In this document: positions 25,024-33,372 of the stretch, piece by piece
How positions within the stretch are numbered: the first letter of the stretch is position 1
Layout of the letters: the number at the start of each line of letters is the position of its first letter
Assembly: GCF_031455195.1 (NCBI RefSeq)
Contig: NZ_JAVDSH010000004.1
Location: 1 to 64,000, forward strand
Origin: Arthrobacter nitroguajacolicus_D
GTDB lineage: Bacteria; Actinomycetota; Actinomycetes; Actinomycetales; Micrococcaceae
DNA length: 64,000 nucleotides
Direction of reading: 5' to 3'
Translations under genes and position numbers: made by a program
The notes under the pieces: generated by a model
Databases searched by the model: none
What the model was told of the DNA's origin: nothing
What the model saw: the letters and a program-made list of their open reading frames with translations, nothing else

Positions 25024-25285
25024 CTCGACGTACCGTCCGTTACATTAATGTGACTTTACTTTCCGGCTCATGTACCGTCGTAGGGCGACCCGTATCTCCG
25101 CTGGGCCGCTTCCGGATTGACGCCGAGCTCTGCCGCAATCCGGGATCCGCCAGACCCGCGGCAGAGGCGGGGGACCCACAGTTCCCGGGCTTGTTTCCAA
25201 GCCCTCGGGGTGAAGCCGCTGAGGCGGCCGGACGGCCTCGTCCGAACCCGACAGCTAACCTCGAAGGCGTTGAGAGGCAACCACC

Positions 25286-26428
25286 ATGTCCCCAACCATG
25301 GATCAGCCGCGCCGCGCCCAGATCGAACGCGAGCGCACCAAACCAACCGGACGCCGTCGGGCCGAACCCAGCGGATCCCCCACCGGACCAGCAGCAGCGC
25401 CTGAGGCACCAAGCACGACGCCGGAAGCCGCCGCTGCTGCCAAGCCCACCACGCGCGCGGCCGCCCGTGCAGCGGAGCGGGAACGGGCAGCCCGGGCTGA
25501 AGCCGAACCCGCAGAACCGGCCACCGCCGCGATCCCGGCAGTACAGGCAGCCCAAGCCGCGGCTCCAAGGTCGACCACACCGGGCCCTCCCACTGCAGCC
25601 ATCCCCATCGTTCCGCCGGCAGCCCCCAAGCCGGGGACACAGCAGGCCACGCAGCCGGAGCCCACCACGGCAGCCATCCCCGTAGTGGCCGTTGGCAGCA
25701 AAGCACCTACTCCCAGTCCGGCCAGGACTGGCTTTGGATCTACGGGCTCGTTCAACCGTGAACCACAGGCCGTCCTTAGGAAGGCCGCCTCGGTCAAGCA
25801 CATGAGCCAGCGCATGGCCGTGGTCGCCGGCGCCGTCGGACTGGTCCTCACGGCAGGAGGCCTCGGCCAAGCACTTGAGCTGCCGTTCTTCGGCCATGAA
25901 ACGCCAGCCCAGGATGCGAGCGGCCAGGGCGACCGGCAGTCAGCTTCAGCTGCGCCGGGGCCTCGCGCTTCCTATTCCACCGCGTCTTCGCCGTCGGCCT
26001 CGGGCGCGGCAGCGCCAACAGCTTCCTCCGCATCCGCAGCCGGCCAGCCGGCGACTGTCCCGGAGGCACCTTCTGTAGTGTCGCCGTCGTCGGTTCCGGC
26101 CCCTCACGTCTCGCTTGCGGACCCTGTGTGGGTTCCTTCGGCAGCGCCATCGGCAGCCAACCCTGCGCCAGGCACGTCCGCGGCAGTACCGACGCAGCCC
26201 GCCCCGGCTCCCACCGATGTGCCCGCCGATACGATCACCACGCCCCCGTCTCCGGTCCCGACAACCACGCCCGCGCCGACCGTCACCCCGACCCCGACGC
26301 CCACCCCGACACCGACCCAAACGCCTAAGCCGCGGCCTACCGGAAACCCCAACACCGGTACCAACCCGCAATCCACTGGAACGGCCCTCGACACGATCCT
26401 CGACGCGGCCAAGAAAGTAGTGAAGTGA
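25286..26428 (+). CDS. proline/alanine-rich single-pass membrane protein, unknown
   Basis: A 380-residue low-complexity protein. An Arg/Ala/Pro-rich N-terminal segment carries repeated TAAIP motifs (ATAAIPAV, PTAAIPIV, TTAAIPVV). A single membrane helix lies at about res 175-196 (MAVVAGAVGLVLTAGGLGQA). A Ser/Ala/Pro extracytoplasmic region ends in a TPTPTPTPTPTQTP run and a short basic tail. No enzymatic domain is seen. The layout resembles a cell-wall-spanning stalk. The upstream gap (25024-25285) has no convincing complete gene. Confidence 0.7.
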   Translation: MSPTMDQPRRAQIERERTKPTGRRRAEPSGSPTGPAAAPEAPSTTPEAAAAAKPTTRAAARAAERERAARAEAEPAEPATAAIPAVQAAQAAAPRSTTPGPPTAAIPIVPPAAPKPGTQQATQPEPTTAAIPVVAVGSKAPTPSPARTGFGSTGSFNREPQAVLRKAASVKHMSQRMAVVAGAVGLVLTAGGLGQALELPFFGHETPAQDASGQGDRQSASAAPGPRASYSTASSPSASGAAAPTASSASAAGQPATVPEAPSVVSPSSVPAPHVSLADPVWVPSAAPSAANPAPGTSAAVPTQPAPAPTDVPADTITTPPSPVPTTTPAPTVTPTPTPTPTPTQTPKPRPTGNPNTGTNPQSTGTALDTILDAAKKVVK

Positions 26429-26587
26429 GCACGCGGCTACCCCGCACGGCTACGCCCGTCGGCTGGCATGGCCGGTACTGCACCAGCAGCCGGACCGCTA
26501 CCTTTCGGCGAAGGGTGGGCCGTTGGAGCTGCCAGCGGATGAGGCGTTCCTAGGGGTCCGATCCCGGGAACAGGGCGCGCAGGACGC

Positions 26588-27802
26588 CTAGATCCTGGGG
26601 CGCCGTGCCCAGCGGTGTGCCTTGAGTGCCGCGTGCAGTTCAAGCCGGATCGCGCCACTCAACGGGTCAGCCCCGATGAGCTGGCGGATCCGGCCGAGCC
26701 GGTTGTAGATGCTGCTCCTGTGAAGGTGGAGCTTCGCTGCGACATCCTGGACGGAACTGTCATTGTCGTAGAGCAGCTCCAGGACCGGCAGGAGCTCGCC
26801 GTTCCTGTCCTGGTCCTCCAACGTCCTGTAGTGGACCGATCCGGTGTCATCCCAGCCACCGGGTGCCAACAGGCGATCAAAAAGTTGGTAGACGCCTACT
26901 GCCCGGCTTTCCACGAGCTCGCCCAGCGGCAGGTCCACCGCGGCAGCCTGGGCCGCCACCTTGGACTGGCGGTACGCACCAGCGAGCTGCCGGATCACCT
27001 GGAATGGTTCACTGATGCCCAGGATGACCCGGTCCACGGTCCTACCGGCCCGTTTGGCGAGCTCCAGTTGGTAGTGCACCAGCACCTGCGCGTGGTCAGC
27101 CCGTCCACCGGATTCCCGGAACAGGACCACCGAATGCGTCTCTGTTCCGGCACTGAACAGGGCAGCGTTGACACCTATCGTGGACTGCAGTGCCGCGGAG
27201 CGGTGGGTCAAGGTTGCCGCGATGGGGTCGACGGCGGACCCGGCACCGTCCGGGTCCAGGATGGTCACCAGTTGCCACGGACCCCGCCCTTGGATTTCCT
27301 TCCATCCGGCAACGGCCGCCACCGCGTTGGATTCGCCGTTGCAAGCCGAAAGGAACTCCTGTTCGCGGCGGCGGCGAAACTCTGATTCGGCCGTGTTTGA
27401 GTCAAGGAGCAGCCCCGCCAGCAGGTCCAGTTCGTCCCGTACCCCAGGCAATTCGGCGAGTATCGCCGTCGCGCTTTGCTCTTCGACATCCAGTTGCACC
27501 CACAGGTAGCCGACGCGGAATCCGCGGACCAGGAGAGGGACGCAGACCCGGCCCAACATCCCTAGTTCATCGTTGGCGGGGACTACCACTGGACGCACTG
27601 CCGTGGAGATGCCGTGGGAGAGCTGCCATGCGCTGACGTCGGTGGGGACGCGCTTGCTGAGCAGGAAGTTCACGCGCACGCGGTCGGCGTGGGATTGGTT
27701 GGAGCTGTAGGCGAGGAGGACGCCGTCGAGGTCTTCCAGTGACAAGCCGCGGCCAAGCTTCAGTGCGACGCGTTCTACGATCTGTTCCACGTCCTGCTGC
27801 AT
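26588..27802 (-). CDS. PucR/CdaR-family regulator, AdeR-like
   Basis: A 404-residue protein with a C-terminal PucR HTH: VQDVAAKLHLHRSSIYNRLG then RIRQLIGADP. The central part is a GGDEF-like CdaR domain. The N-terminal frame extends to 27922, but ATG 27802 (MQQDVEQIVERVALKLGRG) is the natural start. It is divergent from alanine dehydrogenase. In Bacillus subtilis the PucR-type AdeR activates ald in response to alanine. Same arrangement and family here suggest the same job, but this is inference. Confidence 0.87.
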   Translation of the reverse strand: MQQDVEQIVERVALKLGRGLSLEDLDGVLLAYSSNQSHADRVRVNFLLSKRVPTDVSAWQLSHGISTAVRPVVVPANDELGMLGRVCVPLLVRGFRVGYLWVQLDVEEQSATAILAELPGVRDELDLLAGLLLDSNTAESEFRRRREQEFLSACNGESNAVAAVAGWKEIQGRGPWQLVTILDPDGAGSAVDPIAATLTHRSAALQSTIGVNAALFSAGTETHSVVLFRESGGRADHAQVLVHYQLELAKRAGRTVDRVILGISEPFQVIRQLAGAYRQSKVAAQAAAVDLPLGELVESRAVGVYQLFDRLLAPGGWDDTGSVHYRTLEDQDRNGELLPVLELLYDNDSSVQDVAAKLHLHRSSIYNRLGRIRQLIGADPLSGAIRLELHAALKAHRWARRPRI

Positions 27803-27840
27803 CAGGAAAGCGTACCAACAGGAGGCGACACCTGACGCTC

Positions 27841-27868
27841 CACTGCTCGACAAATGTCGAGCGCAGTG
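27841..27868. promoter_or_regulatory. AdeR-like operator candidate upstream of ald
   Basis: CTCGACA (27846-27852) and TGTCGAG (27855-27861) form a perfect palindrome with a 2-base centre. Flanking CACTGC (27841-27846) and GCAGTG (27863-27868) extend the symmetry imperfectly. It lies in the regulator/ald intergenic region. Confidence 0.6.
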
Positions 27869-28010
27869 CCTCAGGATCGTTGGATTTCCGGGCTTTGCGT
27901 GCTGGGCGCCCCGGCATTCCATGTCGCCTGCCTCACAGCCGGATTTATTCTGGAATCACAGCCCGCAGCAAACTTTCGGCCGAACAGGCCGCTAACGATG
28001 GAGCCAGCAA

Positions 28011-29129
28011 ATGATCATCGGCGTCCCCAAAGAAATCAAGAACAACGAGTTCCGCGTAGCCATCACGGCTGCCGGTGTCCACGAATTCCGCACCCACGGA
28101 CACACCGTTCTGGTTGAGCGCGGCGCAGGCCTCGGCTCGGGCATTACCGACGAGGAATACTCGATCGCCGGCGCTGAAATCGTCAACGAAGCTGACGACG
28201 TCTGGGGCCGCGCGGACATGGTCATGAAGGTCAAGGAGCCCATCGCGGCCGAGTACCACCGCTTCCGCAAGGGTCTGATCCTCTTCACCTACCTGCACCT
28301 CGCCGCAGAGCCCGAGCTCACCGCCGAGCTCATCAACTCCGGCGTCACGGCCATCGCTTACGAAACCGTGCAGGAAGGCCGCACACTTCCGCTGCTCGCT
28401 CCCATGTCCGAGGTCGCGGGCCGCCTGTCCGTCGTGGTCGGGGCTTCCTCCCTCATGGCCCCGGCCGGCGGCAAGGGCGTCCTCCTGGGCGGAGTACCGG
28501 GCGTCCGTCCGGCCAAGGTTGTCGTCCTCGGTGCTGGTGTTGCGGGAACCAACGCCGCTGCCATGGCGCTGGGCCTCGGTGCTGATGTCACCATCATGGA
28601 CATCAACATCAACCGGCTGCGCGAACTCGACGCCCTCTACCAGGGCCGCCTGAAGACCGTTGCCTCCAACGCCTACGAGATCGAGAAGTCAGTCATCGAC
28701 GCAGATCTCGTGATCGGCTCCGTCCTGATCCCGGGTGCCAAGGCTCCCAAGTTGGTCACCAATGAACTTGTCTCCCGCATGAAGCCGGGCTCGGTTCTGG
28801 TGGACATCGCTGTGGACCAGGGCGGCTGCTTCGAGGACACGCACCCCACCACCCACCAGGAACCGACGTACAAGGTCCACAACTCGATCTTCTACTGCGT
28901 TGCCAACATGCCTGGCGCTGTTCCGAACACCTCCACGTACGCACTGACCAACGTCACATTGCGCTACGCCGTGGCACTGGCCAACCTGGGCGTCAAGGCC
29001 GCCTTCGATCGCGACCCCGCCCTGGCTGCCGGCCTCAACATCGCCGCCGGCCACGTGGCACACCACTCCGTTTCCGAGGCGCACAACCTGCCCCTCGTGA
29101 ACGACTGGCACAGTCTGGTTTCCGCCTAG
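28011..29129 (+). CDS. ald: alanine dehydrogenase
   Basis: A 372-residue NAD-dependent enzyme interconverting L-alanine with pyruvate, ammonia and NADH. The catalytic residues known for the family are present: Lys75 in VMKVKEP and His96 in FTYLHLA. The NAD motif is VVLGAGVAGTNAAAMALGLG. GGAGCC precedes the ATG. The full length matches the family. Control by the divergent AdeR-like protein is likely. A palindromic hairpin follows the stop. Confidence 0.97.
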   Translation: MIIGVPKEIKNNEFRVAITAAGVHEFRTHGHTVLVERGAGLGSGITDEEYSIAGAEIVNEADDVWGRADMVMKVKEPIAAEYHRFRKGLILFTYLHLAAEPELTAELINSGVTAIAYETVQEGRTLPLLAPMSEVAGRLSVVVGASSLMAPAGGKGVLLGGVPGVRPAKVVVLGAGVAGTNAAAMALGLGADVTIMDININRLRELDALYQGRLKTVASNAYEIEKSVIDADLVIGSVLIPGAKAPKLVTNELVSRMKPGSVLVDIAVDQGGCFEDTHPTTHQEPTYKVHNSIFYCVANMPGAVPNTSTYALTNVTLRYAVALANLGVKAAFDRDPALAAGLNIAAGHVAHHSVSEAHNLPLVNDWHSLVSA

Positions 29130-29147
29130 CGTTTGAACCGTCGTTGG

Positions 29148-29185
29148 CCCGCTGTTTCGTTGCTGCCCAGCAACGGAACAGCGGG
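29148..29185. repeat. palindromic element, copy B (terminator-like)
   Basis: An 18-bp stem CCCGCTGTTTCGTTGCTG / CAGCAACGGAACAGCGGG has one mismatch and a 2-base turn, then CTTTCC. It is nearly identical to copy A at 23617-23652 and lies between convergent ald and the anti-sigma-like gene. Confidence 0.8.
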
Positions 29186-29213
29186 CTTTCCACGTATTAG
29201 CGGCCGAGTTCGT

Positions 29214-30029
29214 CTACGGTGTGTTCGGAACCTTCGGAACTGCGTGAGTGGGAACAGGCACAGGGAGGTCCGACGGGCGGAGTTGTGACGGATCGATAGT
29301 GGATGGATCGATGGCAGGCGGCGTCACGGGCACCACCGGGGGCGTGGGAATAACGCCCTTGCCTGGCACATCGCGCTGGGGAGCCTTGGGGGTTTGCGGT
29401 GGTACCGCCCCACCAGGCTGCGGAACGCCAGCAGGGACTCCCGGGGCCGAAGACTCCGGGGCCGGTACTGGCTGGCTCTGCGCAGGAGTCGGCTGGGCTT
29501 CTTCCAGTGGTGGCTGCGGGCTCGAACCGCCCGGGGCGCCTTGCTGGGGAGCATGCCCTGAGCCCGGAGCCAACTGCGAGGCCACCGATCCGATTGCTGC
29601 TCCAAGATGCTCGAAAGCACCCGGAATTCCGCCTTCGGACGCGGCCGCTGCTGTGGCGCCGCCGGCCAAAGACACGGCAACAGCGAGGCCGGCGATGGTC
29701 GTGCGACGCTTCTTCCGCCGGCGTGCAGCAAGCTCATCCACACGGACCGGGACTTGGCTCGGGTCAACAGTGGCAAGAACCGCGGTCGGTGCCCCAGACC
29801 ACGCGGAGGGACCATCCGCCGTCGTGAGCTGCCGGGTGACGGCCGCATGGCCGCCGCTCATCAAGGCCCGGACGGCGTCGGACGGCAAAGGCGCGGTGCT
29901 GGCCAACGCGCGGAGTTCCAGCAGTTCGGTGCGGAGCGCGGCGTCGCCTTCGTGGCCGGAACCGGCCAACAGCTGGTCGATCGCCTGCTGGTGGTGACGT
30001 CCGCCTTGCGGGGCGCTGTGTTCGCTCAT
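29214..30029 (-). CDS. proline-rich membrane protein, putative anti-sigma partner
   Basis: A 271-residue protein whose start overlaps the ECF sigma-factor stop by four bases. The N-terminal cytoplasmic part is helical (QAIDQLLAGSGHEGDAALRT, then ELLELRALASTAPLPSDAVR). One membrane helix follows a basic stretch (RRRKKRRTTIAGLAVAVSLAG, about res 103-130). The outer region is Pro/Ala/Gln-rich with no fold seen. Position and topology fit an anti-sigma factor, but no HxxxCxxC zinc motif is present. Confidence 0.7.
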   Translation of the reverse strand: MSEHSAPQGGRHHQQAIDQLLAGSGHEGDAALRTELLELRALASTAPLPSDAVRALMSGGHAAVTRQLTTADGPSAWSGAPTAVLATVDPSQVPVRVDELAARRRKKRRTTIAGLAVAVSLAGGATAAAASEGGIPGAFEHLGAAIGSVASQLAPGSGHAPQQGAPGGSSPQPPLEEAQPTPAQSQPVPAPESSAPGVPAGVPQPGGAVPPQTPKAPQRDVPGKGVIPTPPVVPVTPPAIDPSTIDPSQLRPSDLPVPVPTHAVPKVPNTP

Positions 30030-30577
30030 GATGTGCCGTTCGTTCGTTGTGCCCGTTTCTTCAATGCGCCCAAGGCCCTGCGTTGCAACTGCTTCACGGC
30101 GCCCTGGGACTTGCCCATGATGGCCGCTGTCTCCTCCACGGAAAGGTCCGCTACCACCCTCAGTGCCAGGACATCCCTGTAGTCGTCCGCCAGGCCCTCC
30201 AGGAGCTCCGTTACCCCCAAGCCGGAGGTCCGCCCAAATGCCTGATCCTCGGCCGACGGGGCGCGGCGGCCGTCCAGGTCCGGCTCGTAGGGAGTGGAAC
30301 CGGGCGTTCGGGCACGCTTGCGGTAGTGGTCCACCATCCGGGCATGCGCGATGGAGAACAAGAGTGCCTTGGCCCCTTGGAGCCCGCCCTGCAGGGTTTC
30401 CAGCTGCGGATGGAGGGCCAGGAAGACGTCCTGCGTAACGGCTTCGGGGTCATCCACGCCCCGGGCCCGGAGGTAGCCAAAGACCGGCCCGGCGAAGCTG
30501 TTGTAGGCGGCCGTGAAGAGCAGCGCGGGGTCGTCATGATCCGCCTGCACATATTCATCAGCTAAAGGGTCAAGCAC
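30026..30577 (-). CDS. ECF-type RNA polymerase sigma factor
   Basis: A 183-residue sigma-70 family protein. Region 2: LLFTAAYNSFAGPVFGYLRA then VTQDVFLALHPQLE and the aromatic-basic ARMVDHYRKRART. Region 4: DDYRDVLALRVVADLSVEET then AIMGKSQGAVKQLQRRALGA. GTG 30577 has GGAGG upstream. The alternative GTG 30598 would add seven residues without a good ribosome site. It is coupled to the membrane protein at 29214-30029, typical of a sigma/anti-sigma pair. Its signal is unknown. Confidence 0.85.
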   Translation of the reverse strand: MLDPLADEYVQADHDDPALLFTAAYNSFAGPVFGYLRARGVDDPEAVTQDVFLALHPQLETLQGGLQGAKALLFSIAHARMVDHYRKRARTPGSTPYEPDLDGRRAPSAEDQAFGRTSGLGVTELLEGLADDYRDVLALRVVADLSVEETAAIMGKSQGAVKQLQRRALGALKKRAQRTNGTS

Positions 30578-30606
30578 CCGTGGACGCCTCCATCCCACGT
30601 TACGTA

Positions 30607-30640
30607 GCGGGGCTCCTTGTCCTAAGCCAAGGAGCCCCGC
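30607..30640. terminator. hairpin between the repeat protein and sigma gene
   Basis: A perfect 13-bp stem GCGGGGCTCCTTG (30607-30619) / CAAGGAGCCCCGC (30628-30640), with an 8-base loop. It sits after the stop of the 30665-31396 gene and before the sigma start, separating the two transcription units, though no clear U-run follows on the minus strand. Confidence 0.6.
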
Positions 30641-30664
30641 CCTTAAACCGTAGCCGCTGCCCGC

Positions 30665-31396
30665 TTAGCGGACAGAATCGAGTGGAGCGCCCGGAACGGC
30701 CGGAACGTGGCTGGGAACCTGCGCCGGGACCGCGGGACCTGCGGGGACAGCGGGCGTTGCGGGGACCGCGGGCGTTGCGGGGACCGCGGGCACGGCTGGG
30801 ACGGCCGGAACCGCGGGCATGGCCGGACGCCCGGACGTCACTGAAGCACCGACGTCGGCGTTTGCCTTGGCGGAGCCGTCCACTTTCAGGCCCGCGGCCT
30901 TGCCGGCGTCGACGACGGCGTGGCAATGCGCCTCAACCTTTGCATCGCCCCCCGCGGCGATCGCCAGGGACTTGAAGCCCGGAACAGTGGTGTCGGACTT
31001 CAGTCCGCCATTGAGGAATGACGTGCAGAGGCCGAAAGCCTCGGGTGAGGTGGCGAGGGCGTGCTCGGCTGTGGCCTTCGCGTCGGATACAGCGTCGGCT
31101 GCCTTTCCTTGGCCAGCCCCGGCAGCGTCGGTGGCCTTGGACTGCGCGGTCCCGACGGCGTCAGTCACCTTGGACTTGGCCGTTTCGGCAGTGGCGGCTG
31201 CTTCAGAGGTGGCTGTTTTGGCGGTGTTCCCGTCGAGCGGTGCCGGCGCGCCAACAAGATCGTGCGCCGTCTGCTGGAAACCGGTGGGGAGCGCTCCGTT
31301 GAAGGCAGCTACGCCTGTTCCGCCAGCCGCTACGGCTCCCGCGGCCAGGACGCCCGCGGCGACTTTGCTGGTGGCAAGGACAGTGAAAAAGGACAT
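30665..31396 (-). CDS. secreted or membrane-anchored protein with PAVPA/TPAVP repeats, unknown
   Basis: A 243-residue protein. A hydrophobic N terminus (VLATSKVAAGVLAAGAVAAG) may be a signal or anchor. A helical alanine-rich region follows with heptad-like KATDAAGAGQGKAADAVSDA. Two cysteines occur (FGLCTSF and EAHCHAV). A C-terminal run of proline repeats (PAVPAVPAVP, PATPAVPATPAVP) completes it. No family recognised. It precedes the sigma gene in the same direction, so it could be a target or partner. Confidence 0.65.
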   Translation of the reverse strand: MSFFTVLATSKVAAGVLAAGAVAAGGTGVAAFNGALPTGFQQTAHDLVGAPAPLDGNTAKTATSEAAATAETAKSKVTDAVGTAQSKATDAAGAGQGKAADAVSDAKATAEHALATSPEAFGLCTSFLNGGLKSDTTVPGFKSLAIAAGGDAKVEAHCHAVVDAGKAAGLKVDGSAKANADVGASVTSGRPAMPAVPAVPAVPAVPATPAVPATPAVPAGPAVPAQVPSHVPAVPGAPLDSVR

Positions 31397-31660
31397 GAAA
31401 CCCTCCGAAAAACTTGGGATTGCCCCGGCAGCTGTTGGGTCGCTGCCGGATGATCAGTGCACGGACGTGGCCCGCACACCACCTACATCGCTTGAGGCTG
31501 CCGCGAGGTTACGCACATGGTGAAAGTTTTTCGGCTGGCTTTACCCACACCGGTAGTTCTCCCCATGGCAGCCCCGTTCCGCAGTAGTCATGCTCGGGAG
31601 ACGCCTGGCACCAAACTGGTCTGCAGGTTTTCTAATGTCGCTACGTTCAGGGGATGCGTG

Positions 31661-32854
31661 ATGGGACAAGGATTGGTAGGCGCCGACGTCGGAGACCTCC
31701 GGCGGCTCTCGGCTGTAATGGACTCTGAGGCCCAAAAGATCAGCGACCTGCGGCTGCAGCTCAACGCATTGATCCAGCAAGGCAACTACTGGCGGGGTAA
31801 CGACGCCGACCGCTTCCGCAGCGCCTGGCACAGTGATCTCCAAGGCCGGCTGGGCGCCGCTGCAGCATGCCTCAAGGACAACGCGCGTGCCCTGAAACTC
31901 AATGCCGAACAGCAGGAGCAAGCCTCCCTGGGCGGACCGGGACGTGGGCTGGGTGACGGAAAGGGCAGGAGCGGCTCAGAGACTCTGGGCTTCACGTTTG
32001 ATCCCACCACCTACGGTCCCGTCACGGTTGAAGGCGAAGGTTCATTCGACAGCCAGGCAACAGGGGAAGCGCACGGTTCCATGGGCCCGGACGGGATCGC
32101 AGTTGGCGGCTCCGGTGAAGCATCCACCGGCGGGCAGATGACGTGGACGGCGAAGGGCGAGTACGGGCCCATGGACACCACTGTCACCAACGAGACGTTC
32201 GTCGGAGCGCGCGCCGACGGCGAGTTCGAGGCCAGCGTGCCGTTCGGGCTGGGACTCCCCAACGCCAGCGCCAAGGGCGAAGCGTTTGCAGGGGCCGAGA
32301 ACACCACCACGGTTCGTTCCGACTTCTTTGACGGTTGGGTTACCAACACCTCCACAACCCGGGCCATGACCGGGGTAGAGGCCAGTGCCCATGCCAACGC
32401 GAGCAGCCCCTTCCTCTTTTCCGCCGGCGGTGAGGGGTTCGCCGGTCAAAAAATCACCACGGACAATGAAACGGAGTTTGCCGGAGGCTTGTTCAGTGTG
32501 GGCCAGGGCGGAGAAATACGCGCCGGTGCCTGGGCCAGTGCCGGCGAAGGCGAAGTCAGCGTCAAGAACAAAGACGTCACAGGCAGCGCGTTCAGCGCCG
32601 GAGCCGGTGCGGAACTGACCGGAAGCCAATACGTGGAAGTGCTGGGGCAGAAAATAACCCTCAACGGCACAGTAGCTGCGGGCGCAGGTGAGAGTCACTT
32701 CTACACCGTCTCCCTGGACGAAGACGGCCTCACACTCGGCGCCGGCGCCAAGATCACCGCAGAGCTGGGCCTTGGCGCTGGCGGGCAGATCACGCTCAGC
32801 CCCAAGGGATTCGTGGACTCCGTCACCGGATTCATCGACTTCGTCAACAACTAG
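31661..32854 (+). CDS. WXG100-like N-terminal domain protein with Gly/Ala-rich tail
   Basis: A 397-residue protein. The first ~100 residues form a helical hairpin with the WxG turn at W44-R45-G46 (GNYWRGNDADRF), typical of ESX/type VII-secreted proteins. The remaining ~290 residues are Gly/Ala/Ser/Thr-rich with a repeated GEGxFxSxAxGEAxGS-style pattern and no membrane helix (for example AGGEGFAGQKITTDNETEFA). ATG 31661 with AGGGGA upstream is preferred over the frame start at 31517. Secretion through a type VII system is inferred; tail function unknown. The 264-base gap upstream (31397-31660) holds no recognised feature. Confidence 0.72.
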   Translation: MGQGLVGADVGDLRRLSAVMDSEAQKISDLRLQLNALIQQGNYWRGNDADRFRSAWHSDLQGRLGAAAACLKDNARALKLNAEQQEQASLGGPGRGLGDGKGRSGSETLGFTFDPTTYGPVTVEGEGSFDSQATGEAHGSMGPDGIAVGGSGEASTGGQMTWTAKGEYGPMDTTVTNETFVGARADGEFEASVPFGLGLPNASAKGEAFAGAENTTTVRSDFFDGWVTNTSTTRAMTGVEASAHANASSPFLFSAGGEGFAGQKITTDNETEFAGGLFSVGQGGEIRAGAWASAGEGEVSVKNKDVTGSAFSAGAGAELTGSQYVEVLGQKITLNGTVAAGAGESHFYTVSLDEDGLTLGAGAKITAELGLGAGGQITLSPKGFVDSVTGFIDFVNN

Positions 32855-32871
32855 CCTCCGAAAGGGCTCCC

Positions 32872-33372
32872 GTGACATCGCAGCAGGTTTTCCCGTCCGA
32901 AGCATTCCCCGCGTACCCCACCATCAAGCTCAACCCACCCGCCGGCTGGACCCAGCAAGTAGTCCCCGAAGCGGTGGGCGCACTGATGGCACCGGCCACG
33001 GAAGGCAACTACACGGCGAATGTGGTCATCTCCGTGTCGCGCCGCCGGCCGGGGTACGGACTCCAGGACATCGCCGCTTCCGTGGACCGGTTCCTGGATT
33101 CCTTGCCGGAGGCTGTCCTGCTCGGCACAGAGCCGGTGACCATCAACGGCCGCGATTGGTACGTCCGGGAAGCCCGCTACACCCACCCCCAGGCCGGGCC
33201 CCTGGCGCAGTTCACGGCCGTCACCGTGGTGGATCAGGAGGCTTCTGCGGATGTTGTCCAGCTGACGGGAAGTTGCCAGCCGCTGGAGGGCAACAACGAC
33301 CTGAAGGCGATTTACTCGGTAGTTGCGAGCGCCGAAATCACACCAGCCCCCGGGCCTGCTCAATCAGTTTGA
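32872..33372 (+). CDS. LpqN/LpqT-like protein
   Basis: A 166-residue protein resembling the LpqN family of Actinobacteria: PTIKLNPPAGWTQQ, ANVVISVSRRRPGYGLQD, a central PVTINGRDWYVREARYTHPQ and a final QLTGSCQPLEGNNDLKAIYS. It lacks a lipobox or clear signal peptide, unlike mycobacterial LpqN. It begins 17 bp after the WXG100-like gene, so the two are probably co-expressed. The last 35 bases overlap the end of the convergent oxidoreductase gene. Confidence 0.62.
   Translation: MTSQQVFPSEAFPAYPTIKLNPPAGWTQQVVPEAVGALMAPATEGNYTANVVISVSRRRPGYGLQDIAASVDRFLDSLPEAVLLGTEPVTINGRDWYVREARYTHPQAGPLAQFTAVTVVDQEASADVVQLTGSCQPLEGNNDLKAIYSVVASAEITPAPGPAQSV

Noticed and set aside
26270..26330. short tandem CCGAC/CCACC repeats resembling a CRISPR-like array
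   Set aside because: They encode the TPTPTP tail of the proline-rich protein; there are no spacers.
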